NCBI RefSeq assembly: GCF_019396325.1
Contig: NZ_JAHKRO010000101.1
Span: 1-33,912 of the forward strand
Length of the DNA: 33,912 bases
Direction of reading: 5' to 3'
From: Nonomuraea ceibae
GTDB taxonomy: Bacteria; Actinomycetota; Actinomycetes; Streptosporangiales; Streptosporangiaceae
A model generated the notes under the pieces. That model saw only the letters and a list, made by a program, of their open reading frames with translations. It had not been told where the DNA came from and searched no databases. Each line of letters starts with the position of its first letter. Position 1 is the first letter of the stretch. A program made the position numbers and the translations under genes. This document shows positions 7,316 through 13,372 of this stretch, piece by piece.

Positions 7316-8329
7316 CGGGCGGCCGACCTCGTGCAGGTGGCGCAGCGCCTGCCCCCAGGAGGCGAACAGCCCGGCCTCGGTGTACGGGACGTCCAGGGAG
7401 CGGCAGTAGTCGCGCACGATGGGCCGGGCGCGGCGCAGGTTGGGCGCGGGCATGCTGGGGAACAGGTGGTGCTCGATCTGGTAGTTGAGCCCGCCGAGCG
7501 CCACGTTGACGAGATGGCCGCCGCGGACGTTGCGTGAGGTGAGCACCTGCTTGCGCAGGAAGTCGAGCTCGTCGTCGGCGGTCAGGACCGGCATGCCCTT
7601 GTGGTTGGGGGCGAACGTGCAGCCGAGGTAGACGCCGAAGCACGCCTGGTGGACGAGGAGGAAGACGAGCGCCTTGCCCACGGGCAGGACGGCGAAGACG
7701 GCGGCCAGGTAGGCGACGTCGTGGGCGATGAGCAGGGCGGCCTCGGTGCCGCGGTTCTTGAGCGTGGGGCGGCGCAGCGATCGCAGGCTGGAGACGTGCA
7801 GGTTGAGTCCTTCGAGCGTCAGCAGCGGGAAGAACAGGAACGCCTGCCACCGGCCGACGAAGCGGGCCACGCCGCTGCTGTTCTCGGCCTGCTTGACGGA
7901 CCAGACGAGCACGTCGGGCGAGACGTCGGGGTCGTGGTCCTCGTGGTTGGGGTTGGCGTGGTGGCGGGTGTGCTTGTCGGTCCACCAGCCGTAGCCGAGG
8001 CCGATGCCGAGGTTGCCGGCGATGAGGCCGGCGACGCGGCTGCGGCGGCGGGAGCGGAACACCTGGCCGTGCGCCAGGTCGTGGGCGAGCAGCGCGACCT
8101 GGGCGAACATCACGGCGAGGAAGACGGCGACGAGGATCTGCCACCAGGAGTCCCCGACGAGGGCGAAGGCGGTCCAGCCGCCGGCGAACAGGGCGGCCAC
8201 CAGGGTCATGCGGACGGCGTAGTAGACGGGCCTGCGCTCCAGGAGCCCTGCCTGGGCGATGCGGCGGGACAGGCCGGCGAAGTCGCTGCCCTGCCGGGCC
8301 GGGCGTGCCGGGGCTTGGTCGATCGTCAT
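7307..8329 (-). CDS. Membrane-bound fatty acid desaturase (di-iron)
   Basis: A 340-aa integral-membrane di-iron oxygenase. Three histidine boxes are present: HDLAH (83-87), HTRHH (120-124) and QIEHH (284-288). The Gln in box 3 is seen in front-end and acyl-lipid desaturases. Hydrophobic pairs flank the boxes (MTLVAALFAGGWTAF, ILVAVFLAVMFAQVALL, ALLIAHDVAYLAAVFAVLP, LVFLLVHQACFGVYL). An extra NHEDHDPDV and NHKG complete the usual ligand set. ATG 8329 is preferred; TTG 8338 is three codons upstream and in frame, and neither has a strong ribosome site. It is the last gene of the minus-strand cassette, 87 nt after the monooxygenase and behind a perfect hairpin, so it may be separately controlled. 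Housekeeping lipid desaturation is an alternative role. Confidence 0.88.
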   Translation of the reverse strand: MTIDQAPARPARQGSDFAGLSRRIAQAGLLERRPVYYAVRMTLVAALFAGGWTAFALVGDSWWQILVAVFLAVMFAQVALLAHDLAHGQVFRSRRRSRVAGLIAGNLGIGLGYGWWTDKHTRHHANPNHEDHDPDVSPDVLVWSVKQAENSSGVARFVGRWQAFLFFPLLTLEGLNLHVSSLRSLRRPTLKNRGTEAALLIAHDVAYLAAVFAVLPVGKALVFLLVHQACFGVYLGCTFAPNHKGMPVLTADDELDFLRKQVLTSRNVRGGHLVNVALGGLNYQIEHHLFPSMPAPNLRRARPIVRDYCRSLDVPYTEAGLFASWGQALRHLHEVGRPLR

Positions 8330-8385
8330 ATCGCTCAAGCATCGCGGTCGCGCCCGGCCGGCGGACTGCCGCTGCCACCCGTCTT

Positions 8386-8409
8386 CGCGGTAGGGCTGGC
8401 CCTACCGCG
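8386..8409. terminator. Perfect 10-bp hairpin between monooxygenase and desaturase genes
   Basis: CGCGGTAGGG (8386-8395), loop CTGG, CCCTACCGCG (8400-8409). It starts 7 bp after the monooxygenase stop, on the minus strand. It could be a partial terminator in the operon or an operator palindrome for the desaturase gene. No T-run follows. Confidence 0.5.
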
Positions 8410-8416
8410 GCGGGGT

Positions 8417-9532
8417 TCAGAGGCGGGTGACGAACTGCTCGTCCATCGGCGGCGTGTCGCCGAACACGTGCAGGTCCTGGCGGAACGTCCGCAGGTAGGC
8501 GTCCCTGTCGTGGTAGGTCCCGGCCAGGGCGTCGCCGTAGTCGATGAGCTCGCCGTGCGCGCGCCTGCGCGGCTCGTACGCGTCCTCCAGCGCCTTCTCC
8601 AGCCGGGCGGGGTCGCCTCCGGCACCGATGACGGCCTCGGCGAGGATCTCGGCGTCGTGCAGCGTGTAGCTCATGCCCATGCCGGTCATCGGGTGGCAGG
8701 CGAACGCGGCGGAGCCGAGGAGCGCGGCGTTGCCCCGGTGGTAGGCGGGCACCCGCATGGCGGAGATGGGGATCGTCTGCCAGGCGGCGTTGCCGAGCAC
8801 GTCGAAGGCGTCGGCGTTGTCGGTGACGAACGAGCGGAGGCCGTCGAGCAGTTCGGGCGTGCTGGGCTCGGCCTCGCCGGGCAGGCCGACGAACACCCTG
8901 GCCTGGTCCTGGTCGACCGGGTACAGGTAGCTGAACCAGCCTCTGGAGTCGAAGTAGAGCCGGTTGAGCTGGGCGATGCTGGCCGTCAGCGGCACGGTGG
9001 CCACGCGCAGCAGGTGCGGGTAGGCGGTGGTCTTCCTCTCGACGCCGAGCGCCTGGCGCACGGCCGAGCGGGTGCCGTCGGCGCCGATGACGACGCCGGC
9101 GCGCAGCTCGCGGCCGTCGGCGAGGACCAGGTGGCCGATGTTGTCGCCGTCGGTGGCCAGGTGGTCGATGCGGGCGTCGAACAGGAACTCGACGCCTTCC
9201 ATCGCGCAGGAGGAGTAGATGACCTCGACGAGCTCGCGGTAGGGGCGGATGAGGAACCCGTCGGGGTAGCGGCACTCCTGGATCGGCTGCCCGTCGTGGT
9301 AGTAGCGGACGACGTCGCGCTTGAGCGCCTGCCGTTCGACGAGGCCGATGAGGCCGTGGCGGGCGAGCACCTGCATGCCGGGGCGCTTGACGAAGTCGGC
9401 GCCGGCGGTGGGGACGGACGGCCCCTGCTCCACGACGACGACGTGCTTGCCGCCGCGGCCCAGCAGCAGTGCCAGGAAGCAGCCGCCGAGCCCGGCGCCG
9501 ACGATCGCGACGTCGCAGGATGTCATTGCCAT
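8417..9532 (-). CDS. FAD-dependent monooxygenase (group A, UbiH-like)
   Basis: A 371-aa aromatic-hydroxylase-type flavoprotein. The ADP-binding Rossmann motif is GAGLGG (12-17), with the acidic end VVVVEQGP. The second FAD/NADPH site is GVVIGADGTRSAVR (DG motif, about 147-160). The third motif, usually GDAAH, reads LLGSAAFACHPMTGMGMSYT, with Ser274 where most relatives have Asp (UbiH-type proteins have Asn). ATG 9532 has AGAAGGG 8 nt upstream. A second in-frame ATG at 9526 overlaps the exporter's TGA as ATGA, so translation is coupled to the exporter gene. A regiospecific hydroxylation or epoxidation of a small aromatic or polyene substrate is expected; the substrate is unknown. Confidence 0.88.
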   Translation of the reverse strand: MAMTSCDVAIVGAGLGGCFLALLLGRGGKHVVVVEQGPSVPTAGADFVKRPGMQVLARHGLIGLVERQALKRDVVRYYHDGQPIQECRYPDGFLIRPYRELVEVIYSSCAMEGVEFLFDARIDHLATDGDNIGHLVLADGRELRAGVVIGADGTRSAVRQALGVERKTTAYPHLLRVATVPLTASIAQLNRLYFDSRGWFSYLYPVDQDQARVFVGLPGEAEPSTPELLDGLRSFVTDNADAFDVLGNAAWQTIPISAMRVPAYHRGNAALLGSAAFACHPMTGMGMSYTLHDAEILAEAVIGAGGDPARLEKALEDAYEPRRRAHGELIDYGDALAGTYHDRDAYLRTFRQDLHVFGDTPPMDEQFVTRL

Positions 9533-11175
9533 GACGAGAGCCCTTCTGATGATCGGACGAGACGCGTGCCCCCATGGGCGCGGGTGGACGAGCCGGGGGT
9601 GGCCCTCATGGCATGGGCCTGGGCTCGCCGCGGAGCGGGTACGGGATGGGGGGCTCGGCCGGTGGCGGCTGCCGGGCGCTCTCCGGGTTGGGCGGGCAGC
9701 AGCGCGTCGGCCTCGGCGGCGACCGCGGCGAGCGTGCTGCGGAGCTCCAGGAGCATGCGGCGCGGCACCAGTACCATGACCTCGCCGGTGGCGTGCGGCA
9801 TGCGGAGCATCTTGATCAGGGCCAGGCTGCCGATGAGCACCGAGACGGCCACGCACAGCGCGAGCGCGCTGGCGAGTCCGCCCATGGGCCCGGCCATGAA
9901 CGGGTGGTCGATGACGACCGAGACGGTGGCGACGCCCACGGCCCCGCCGACCATGCGGGACATGACGGCGGCGCCGACCGCGGAGGCGTACTGGTGCGGG
10001 TGGGCGGCCAGGGTGGTGGCCATGGAGGTGCCGGGCGCGAGGGCGCCGACGCCGACGCCGACGCCGACGCTGGCGGCCAGGCCCCACAGGGTCGGCCCGG
10101 TCTGGGCGAGCGCCACGACGCAGGCGCCTCCGGAGACCGCGGCGCCGAGGTAGATGAGCCCGTACGGCCCGATCTTGCGGACGATCTTGCCGCCGAGCCA
10201 GGCGGTGATCACCATGGCGATCGAGGTCGGGGTCAGCCAGAGGGCGACCTCCATCATGGAGAAGCCCACGTGCATCAGGTAGAGCGGCTGGAGGGTGAGC
10301 AGCCCGTACGACAGGACGCCGAATCCCCACGTGGCCAGCCAGCCCCAGGCGAACCCGGGCCGGCGCCAGAGCGTCAGGTCGATGGCGGGCACCCGGTGGC
10401 GGCGGGCCTGCGCGAGCGCGGCGGCGAGCAGCACGAGGGCGCCGCAGGCGAGCCAGGCCGCGTCGGCTCCCCAGGCGGTGACCTTGGAGATGGCGAGCAC
10501 GAGCGCGGCGATGGCGGCGGCCAGCAGCACGGCGCCGATCATGTCGGGCCTGCTCCTGGCCTGGGCGCGGGCGCTGCCCTCGGGCAGCCAGGCGCTGGCG
10601 ACGAGGAGCAGCAGGCCGACGACGACGACGGGCGCGAACAGGGCGCGCCAGCCGAAGGCGCCCGCGAGCCAGCCGGCGCCGGCCTGCATCAGCAGGCAGC
10701 CGAGGCCGGAGGCGGAGCTCCACAGCGCGATGGCGCCGCGCCGCTGGTGCTCGGGCAGTTCGCCGAGCAGGACGGCGAGGCTGGCGGGGATCATCGCGGC
10801 GGCGCCCGCGCCCTGCACGGCCCGGGCGGCCAGCACGAGCGGCCAGGTGGGCATGGTGAGGGTGGCGATGCCGCCGATGACGAACACGAGCAGCCCGATG
10901 ACGAGCACGCGCCGCCTGCCGAACAGGTCGGCCCAGCGACCGGCGGTCGCCAGCAGCGCCGCGATCGGGACGAAGGCCGCGCTGGTCAGCCAGACCAGGT
11001 CGTTCAGCGGCATGCCGTTGCCGGCGTCGGTGTGGCGCATCAGGCCGACGGCGATCGTGGTGGCCGTGATGTCGGCCATGACCGCCAGCATGACGCCCGC
11101 TCCTACGAGCCGGAGCAGGGTTCCGCGCCGGACGGCGGGGCCTCCTGCCTGGATGGCCGCTGGTGACGAGGGCAC
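9523..11175 (-). CDS. MFS drug/metabolite exporter, DHA2-type (14 TMS)
   Basis: A 550-aa proton-driven exporter. About 14 hydrophobic segments are visible from LVGAGVMLAVMADITATTIA to ALALCVAVSVLIGSLALI. Motif A reads GRWADLFGRRRVLVIG after TM2, and the TM5 region GCLLMQAGAGWLAGAFGW carries the drug:H+ antiporter motif C pattern. The early Asp in VMADITATT (TM1) is the usual DHA2 position. The C-terminal ~75 residues are a Pro/Ala/Arg-rich cytoplasmic tail. GTG 11175 has GGAGG 8 nt upstream. The stop overlaps the monooxygenase start. The cassette position suggests export of its product or self-resistance. Confidence 0.88.
   Translation of the reverse strand: MPSSPAAIQAGGPAVRRGTLLRLVGAGVMLAVMADITATTIAVGLMRHTDAGNGMPLNDLVWLTSAAFVPIAALLATAGRWADLFGRRRVLVIGLLVFVIGGIATLTMPTWPLVLAARAVQGAGAAAMIPASLAVLLGELPEHQRRGAIALWSSASGLGCLLMQAGAGWLAGAFGWRALFAPVVVVGLLLLVASAWLPEGSARAQARSRPDMIGAVLLAAAIAALVLAISKVTAWGADAAWLACGALVLLAAALAQARRHRVPAIDLTLWRRPGFAWGWLATWGFGVLSYGLLTLQPLYLMHVGFSMMEVALWLTPTSIAMVITAWLGGKIVRKIGPYGLIYLGAAVSGGACVVALAQTGPTLWGLAASVGVGVGVGALAPGTSMATTLAAHPHQYASAVGAAVMSRMVGGAVGVATVSVVIDHPFMAGPMGGLASALALCVAVSVLIGSLALIKMLRMPHATGEVMVLVPRRMLLELRSTLAAVAAEADALLPAQPGERPAAATGRAPHPVPAPRRAQAHAMRATPGSSTRAHGGTRLVRSSEGLSSWQ
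10045..10068. repeat. Hexanucleotide repeat (GCCGAC)x4 inside the exporter gene
   Basis: Four perfect GCCGAC units. On the coding strand they give alternating Gly-Val (VGVGVGVG) in a transmembrane helix. Unit gain or loss would stay in frame, changing the helix by two residues at a time. Confidence 0.8.
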
Positions 11176-11210
11176 GTGGTCACCTCCATGAGAGCCTATG
11201 GTTGACCGCC

Positions 11211-11243
11211 GCCGGCGCGGGGTTCCGGCCCTGGCGCGCCGGC
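11211..11243. terminator. Intercistronic hairpin between oxidase and exporter genes
   Basis: GCCGGCGCG (11211-11219) pairs with CGCGCCGGC (11235-11243) around a 15-nt loop. It lies in the 85-bp gap after the FAD oxidase stop and before the exporter's ribosome site. It may attenuate transcription or stabilise the 3' end of the upstream mRNA. Confidence 0.4.
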
Positions 11244-11260
11244 CGGCGGACGGGGGTCGG

Positions 11261-12661
11261 TCAAGCGCTGTAACGTCCGGGCGACACCAGCCCGTACGGG
11301 TCCATCGCGGTCTTGAGCCTGCGCAGCATGCCGAGGGTGTCGGGCGTGCTCTGCGCGTAGAGGTCGGCGGCGGAGTTGTCGATGTCGGAGCGGTAGATGG
11401 CGCATCCGTGGCCGCGCAGCAGGCCGCCCGCGTCCTGGCGGAGCCGGTGGGCGCGGCTGGCCGCGTCGGCGTCGTCTCGGTCGAAGAAGATCTGGATGAC
11501 GCCGTTGGCGAGGTTCCTGCTGATCAGGTTCCACTCCAGCATGGCGGCGGTGCCGTTGCACTCGACGGCGGCGCGCAGCACCTGGAGGATGTTGTCGGTG
11601 GAGCGCGACTCCATCGGGAGCTGCGGCAGCAGGGCGAGGAAGCCCATCTTGCCGGTGTCGATCTGGTCGCAGGACGTCACGCCGAGCGCCTTGTGCACGC
11701 CGCGGCAGGTGGGGATGCCCTGCGCCATGAGCGCCCGCGGGTAGAGCGGGTCGTCGGGCATGACGGCGGTGGCGTCCAGGACGCGCAGGCCCTCGGCGCC
11801 CTCGACCTCCAGCAGCGCCTTGCGCAGCAGTTCCTCGGCGAGCTGGACGGTCTCGCCGCTGCCGAGCAGCGGTCCGACGATGGTGAACAGCTCGGGGTCG
11901 ACGCCGTCGGGGACGGTCCAGCCGCCCCGGCTGGGCACGAGCGCGATGTCGCGGACGCGCAGCAGTCCTTCGGCGGGGTTGCCGCGGCGCAGGAACGTTC
12001 CCAGCGCGCCAACGGCCCGGCCGACCTGGTCGCGGGGGATGCGCCCGTGCACGAGGCCGAAGCTGGCGGGCCTGGGCACCAGCGCGATCGCCATGGCGGT
12101 GACGATGCCGAGGTTGCTCTGCACGAACGCGCCGGTCAGGTCGGGGCCGGCGACGCGGCCCCGGTAGCGGCCCCAGGTGTCGAGCCCGCCGGTGTGGACG
12201 AGGCTGCCGTCGGGCATGACGGCCTCGATGCCGGCGACGTCCTGGATGCGGGAGCGCACGGAGCCGTCGCCGCGTTCGAGGGCGTTGCCGAGCACGGAGG
12301 TGTCGGCGCACGAGGCGGTGACGTTGAGCAGCCACGGCGTGTCGCGCAGCTCGGCGGCGAGCTGGGCCTGGGTGACGCCGGGCTCGACGACGGCGAAGCC
12401 GTTGTCGAGGTCGAGGCTGCGGATGCGGTCGAGGCCGCTGAGGTCGACGACCACGTTGTCGTCGGTGGAGGGGACGCCCGATCCCATCCCCCAGTTGCGG
12501 CCGGTGCTGATCGGGTAGATCCGGTGTCCGTCGGCGGCGGCGCGGCGGACCACGGCGCGCACCTCGGTGACGCTCTGCGGGCGTGCGACACCCGCGATGA
12601 CGCGTGGACGGTGAGCTCCGACGTCCCGTGCTGCCGACGCCAGTCGCGTTTGACCCTGCAT
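11261..12661 (-). CDS. FAD-linked oxidase, VAO/4-cresol dehydrogenase-like (PCMH-type FAD domain)
   Basis: A 466-aa flavoprotein. The PCMH-type FAD-binding domain occupies about 20-230: PQSVTEVRAVVRRAAADG, PISTGRNWGMGSGVPSTDD (pyrophosphate loop) and LDLDNGFAVVEPGVTQAQL. The block SVLGNALERGDG closely resembles the GN-x-x-E-x-G block of vanillyl-alcohol oxidase and p-cresol methylhydroxylase rather than that of sugar oxidases. The C-terminal domain ends in MDPYGLVSPGRYS, the usual DPxxLLNPGR-like tail. No berberine-bridge HC motif is seen. ATG 12661 is well placed after AAGAGGAG. Expected chemistry is two-electron oxidation of a para-alkyl phenol, alcohol or amine. It has no signal peptide and no cytochrome partner nearby. 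It is the second gene of the minus-strand cassette. Confidence 0.82.
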   Translation of the reverse strand: MQGQTRLASAARDVGAHRPRVIAGVARPQSVTEVRAVVRRAAADGHRIYPISTGRNWGMGSGVPSTDDNVVVDLSGLDRIRSLDLDNGFAVVEPGVTQAQLAAELRDTPWLLNVTASCADTSVLGNALERGDGSVRSRIQDVAGIEAVMPDGSLVHTGGLDTWGRYRGRVAGPDLTGAFVQSNLGIVTAMAIALVPRPASFGLVHGRIPRDQVGRAVGALGTFLRRGNPAEGLLRVRDIALVPSRGGWTVPDGVDPELFTIVGPLLGSGETVQLAEELLRKALLEVEGAEGLRVLDATAVMPDDPLYPRALMAQGIPTCRGVHKALGVTSCDQIDTGKMGFLALLPQLPMESRSTDNILQVLRAAVECNGTAAMLEWNLISRNLANGVIQIFFDRDDADAASRAHRLRQDAGGLLRGHGCAIYRSDIDNSAADLYAQSTPDTLGMLRRLKTAMDPYGLVSPGRYSA

Positions 12662-12698
12662 GACACTCCTCTTTGCTGAGATGTCGTCCCGTGTGGTC

Positions 12699-12719
12699 CC
12701 GCCGGTGCGCTCCCGGCGG
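12699..12719. terminator. Hairpin directly after the 66-aa ORF
   Basis: CCGCCGG (12699-12705), 7-nt loop, CCGGCGG (12713-12719), lying in the 80-bp gap between the small ORF and the FAD oxidase. A leaky terminator here would make the first gene's mRNA more abundant than that of the downstream enzymes. No T-run. Confidence 0.45.
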
Positions 12720-12741
12720 AATCCCCCCGCTGGTCCCGCGA

Positions 12742-12942
12742 TCAGGCGGTGCGCTTGAGCAAGTCGTCGATGGATCCGATGGCCCGGTGGGAGATCTCCC
12801 GGATCTGCTGGAGTCGCTCGGCCACCTGGGTGTCGGGCTCTTCCGGGGGGAGTTCCGGCGGGGCTTCCAGCACGGCGAAGCGCGGCCGGCGCGGCGGGTC
12901 GGCGCTGTAGGGGTGGCGGTAGTTGTCGGTGTGGAGGGACAT
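12742..12942 (-). CDS. 66-aa small protein heading the redox cassette; unknown
   Basis: The start ATG 12942 is preceded by GGTAGGAGCC with ideal spacing, which argues that the gene is real. The protein has three parts: an N-terminal polar stretch with several aromatic and His residues (MSLHTDNYRHPYSADPPRRP), a Pro/Glu-rich middle (LEAPPELPPEEPDTQ) and a C-terminal amphipathic helix (VAERLQQIREISHRAIGSID). There is no signal peptide, Cys or known motif. It is the first gene of the operon and is followed by a hairpin and then the oxidase. Possibilities are a ribosomally made precursor peptide for the cassette's flavoenzymes, or a small scaffold/accessory subunit. Neither is proven, and I recognise no family. 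Confidence 0.65.
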   Translation of the reverse strand: MSLHTDNYRHPYSADPPRRPRFAVLEAPPELPPEEPDTQVAERLQQIREISHRAIGSIDDLLKRTA

Positions 12943-12983
12943 GACGTTGGGCTCCTACCGTGGGGGTGCGGTCAGCCGTGCCT

Positions 12984-13052
12984 CTGTAAACTTCCACTAA
13001 TTCTGTGAGTCATGATCCTGCCAATAGCCCCCCTCCTGTCAACTGGCACTTA
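12984..13052 (-). promoter_or_regulatory. Upstream control region of the redox cassette with spaced repeats
   Basis: Bases 12943-13372 hold no confirmed gene (430 bp), and the part at 12980-13060 is markedly AT-richer than its surroundings. Two direct repeats, CTGTAAACTTCCACTAA (12984-13000) and CTGTCAACTGGCACTTAA (13036-13053), begin 52 bp apart, close to five helical turns. Read on the minus strand they contain TTTACAG and TTGACAG, with a third related heptamer CTCACAG at 13003-13009. Such heptamers resemble SARP-type operators, and TTGACA could also serve as a -35. No clear -10 is visible. The remainder of the gap holds the out-of-frame sialidase lead sequence. Confidence 0.4.
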
Positions 13053-13224
13053 ACGAAGGCGGCTGGTTTACCGTTCGGCAGGCTGGGCAAGCGCCTCGCC
13101 CGCCGCAGGGCGCCCCGAACGCCGCTCCAGCCGCGCCCGTGCGCCGTTTCGGCAGGACTCGTCAGGTAAATGCGGCTCATCGCGCCTTTCGTGATCTACA
13201 GTCCGGATATGGCGCAAAGGCAAG

Positions 13225-13372
13225 ATGAACGTCCCCTGAGGCCGGGAAAAGGCGACCCCGCGGTTACAGCGGGGGACCCCGATACGCGGGCTCCGTCGCG
13301 GTCGTCGCGGCGGCCTGCCTCCTGCCACTGCTGCCCGCGACCCGGAGCGCGGCGGGGGTCGCGTACTGCCGG
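13225..13372 (+). other. Orphan signal-peptide coding stretch upstream of the sialidase (probable frameshift)
   Basis: In the same frame as the sialidase, bases 13229-13372 are open and encode a textbook signal peptide: basic KRRPRGY, hydrophobic VAVVAAACLLPLLPA, then TRSAAG. There is no ATG, GTG or TTG in that frame; TGA lies at 13226. ATG 13225, with AAAGG upstream, sits one frame off and stops after four codons. Removing one C from the CCCC run at 13233-13236 would join ATG 13225 to the signal peptide. Alternatively, a base missing near the GGGGG at 13271-13275 would join ATG 13209 or 13170. Confidence 0.6.

Noticed and set aside
7601..10153. An 850-codon plus-strand open frame across the desaturase, monooxygenase and exporter
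   Set aside because: No motif and shadow composition. Three well-formed genes with His boxes, FAD motifs and MFS motifs occupy the other strand.
13068..13328. An 86-codon minus-strand ORF between the cassette and the sialidase
   Set aside because: Arg/Pro-rich shadow with no ribosome site, overlapping the plus-strand signal-peptide coding stretch.
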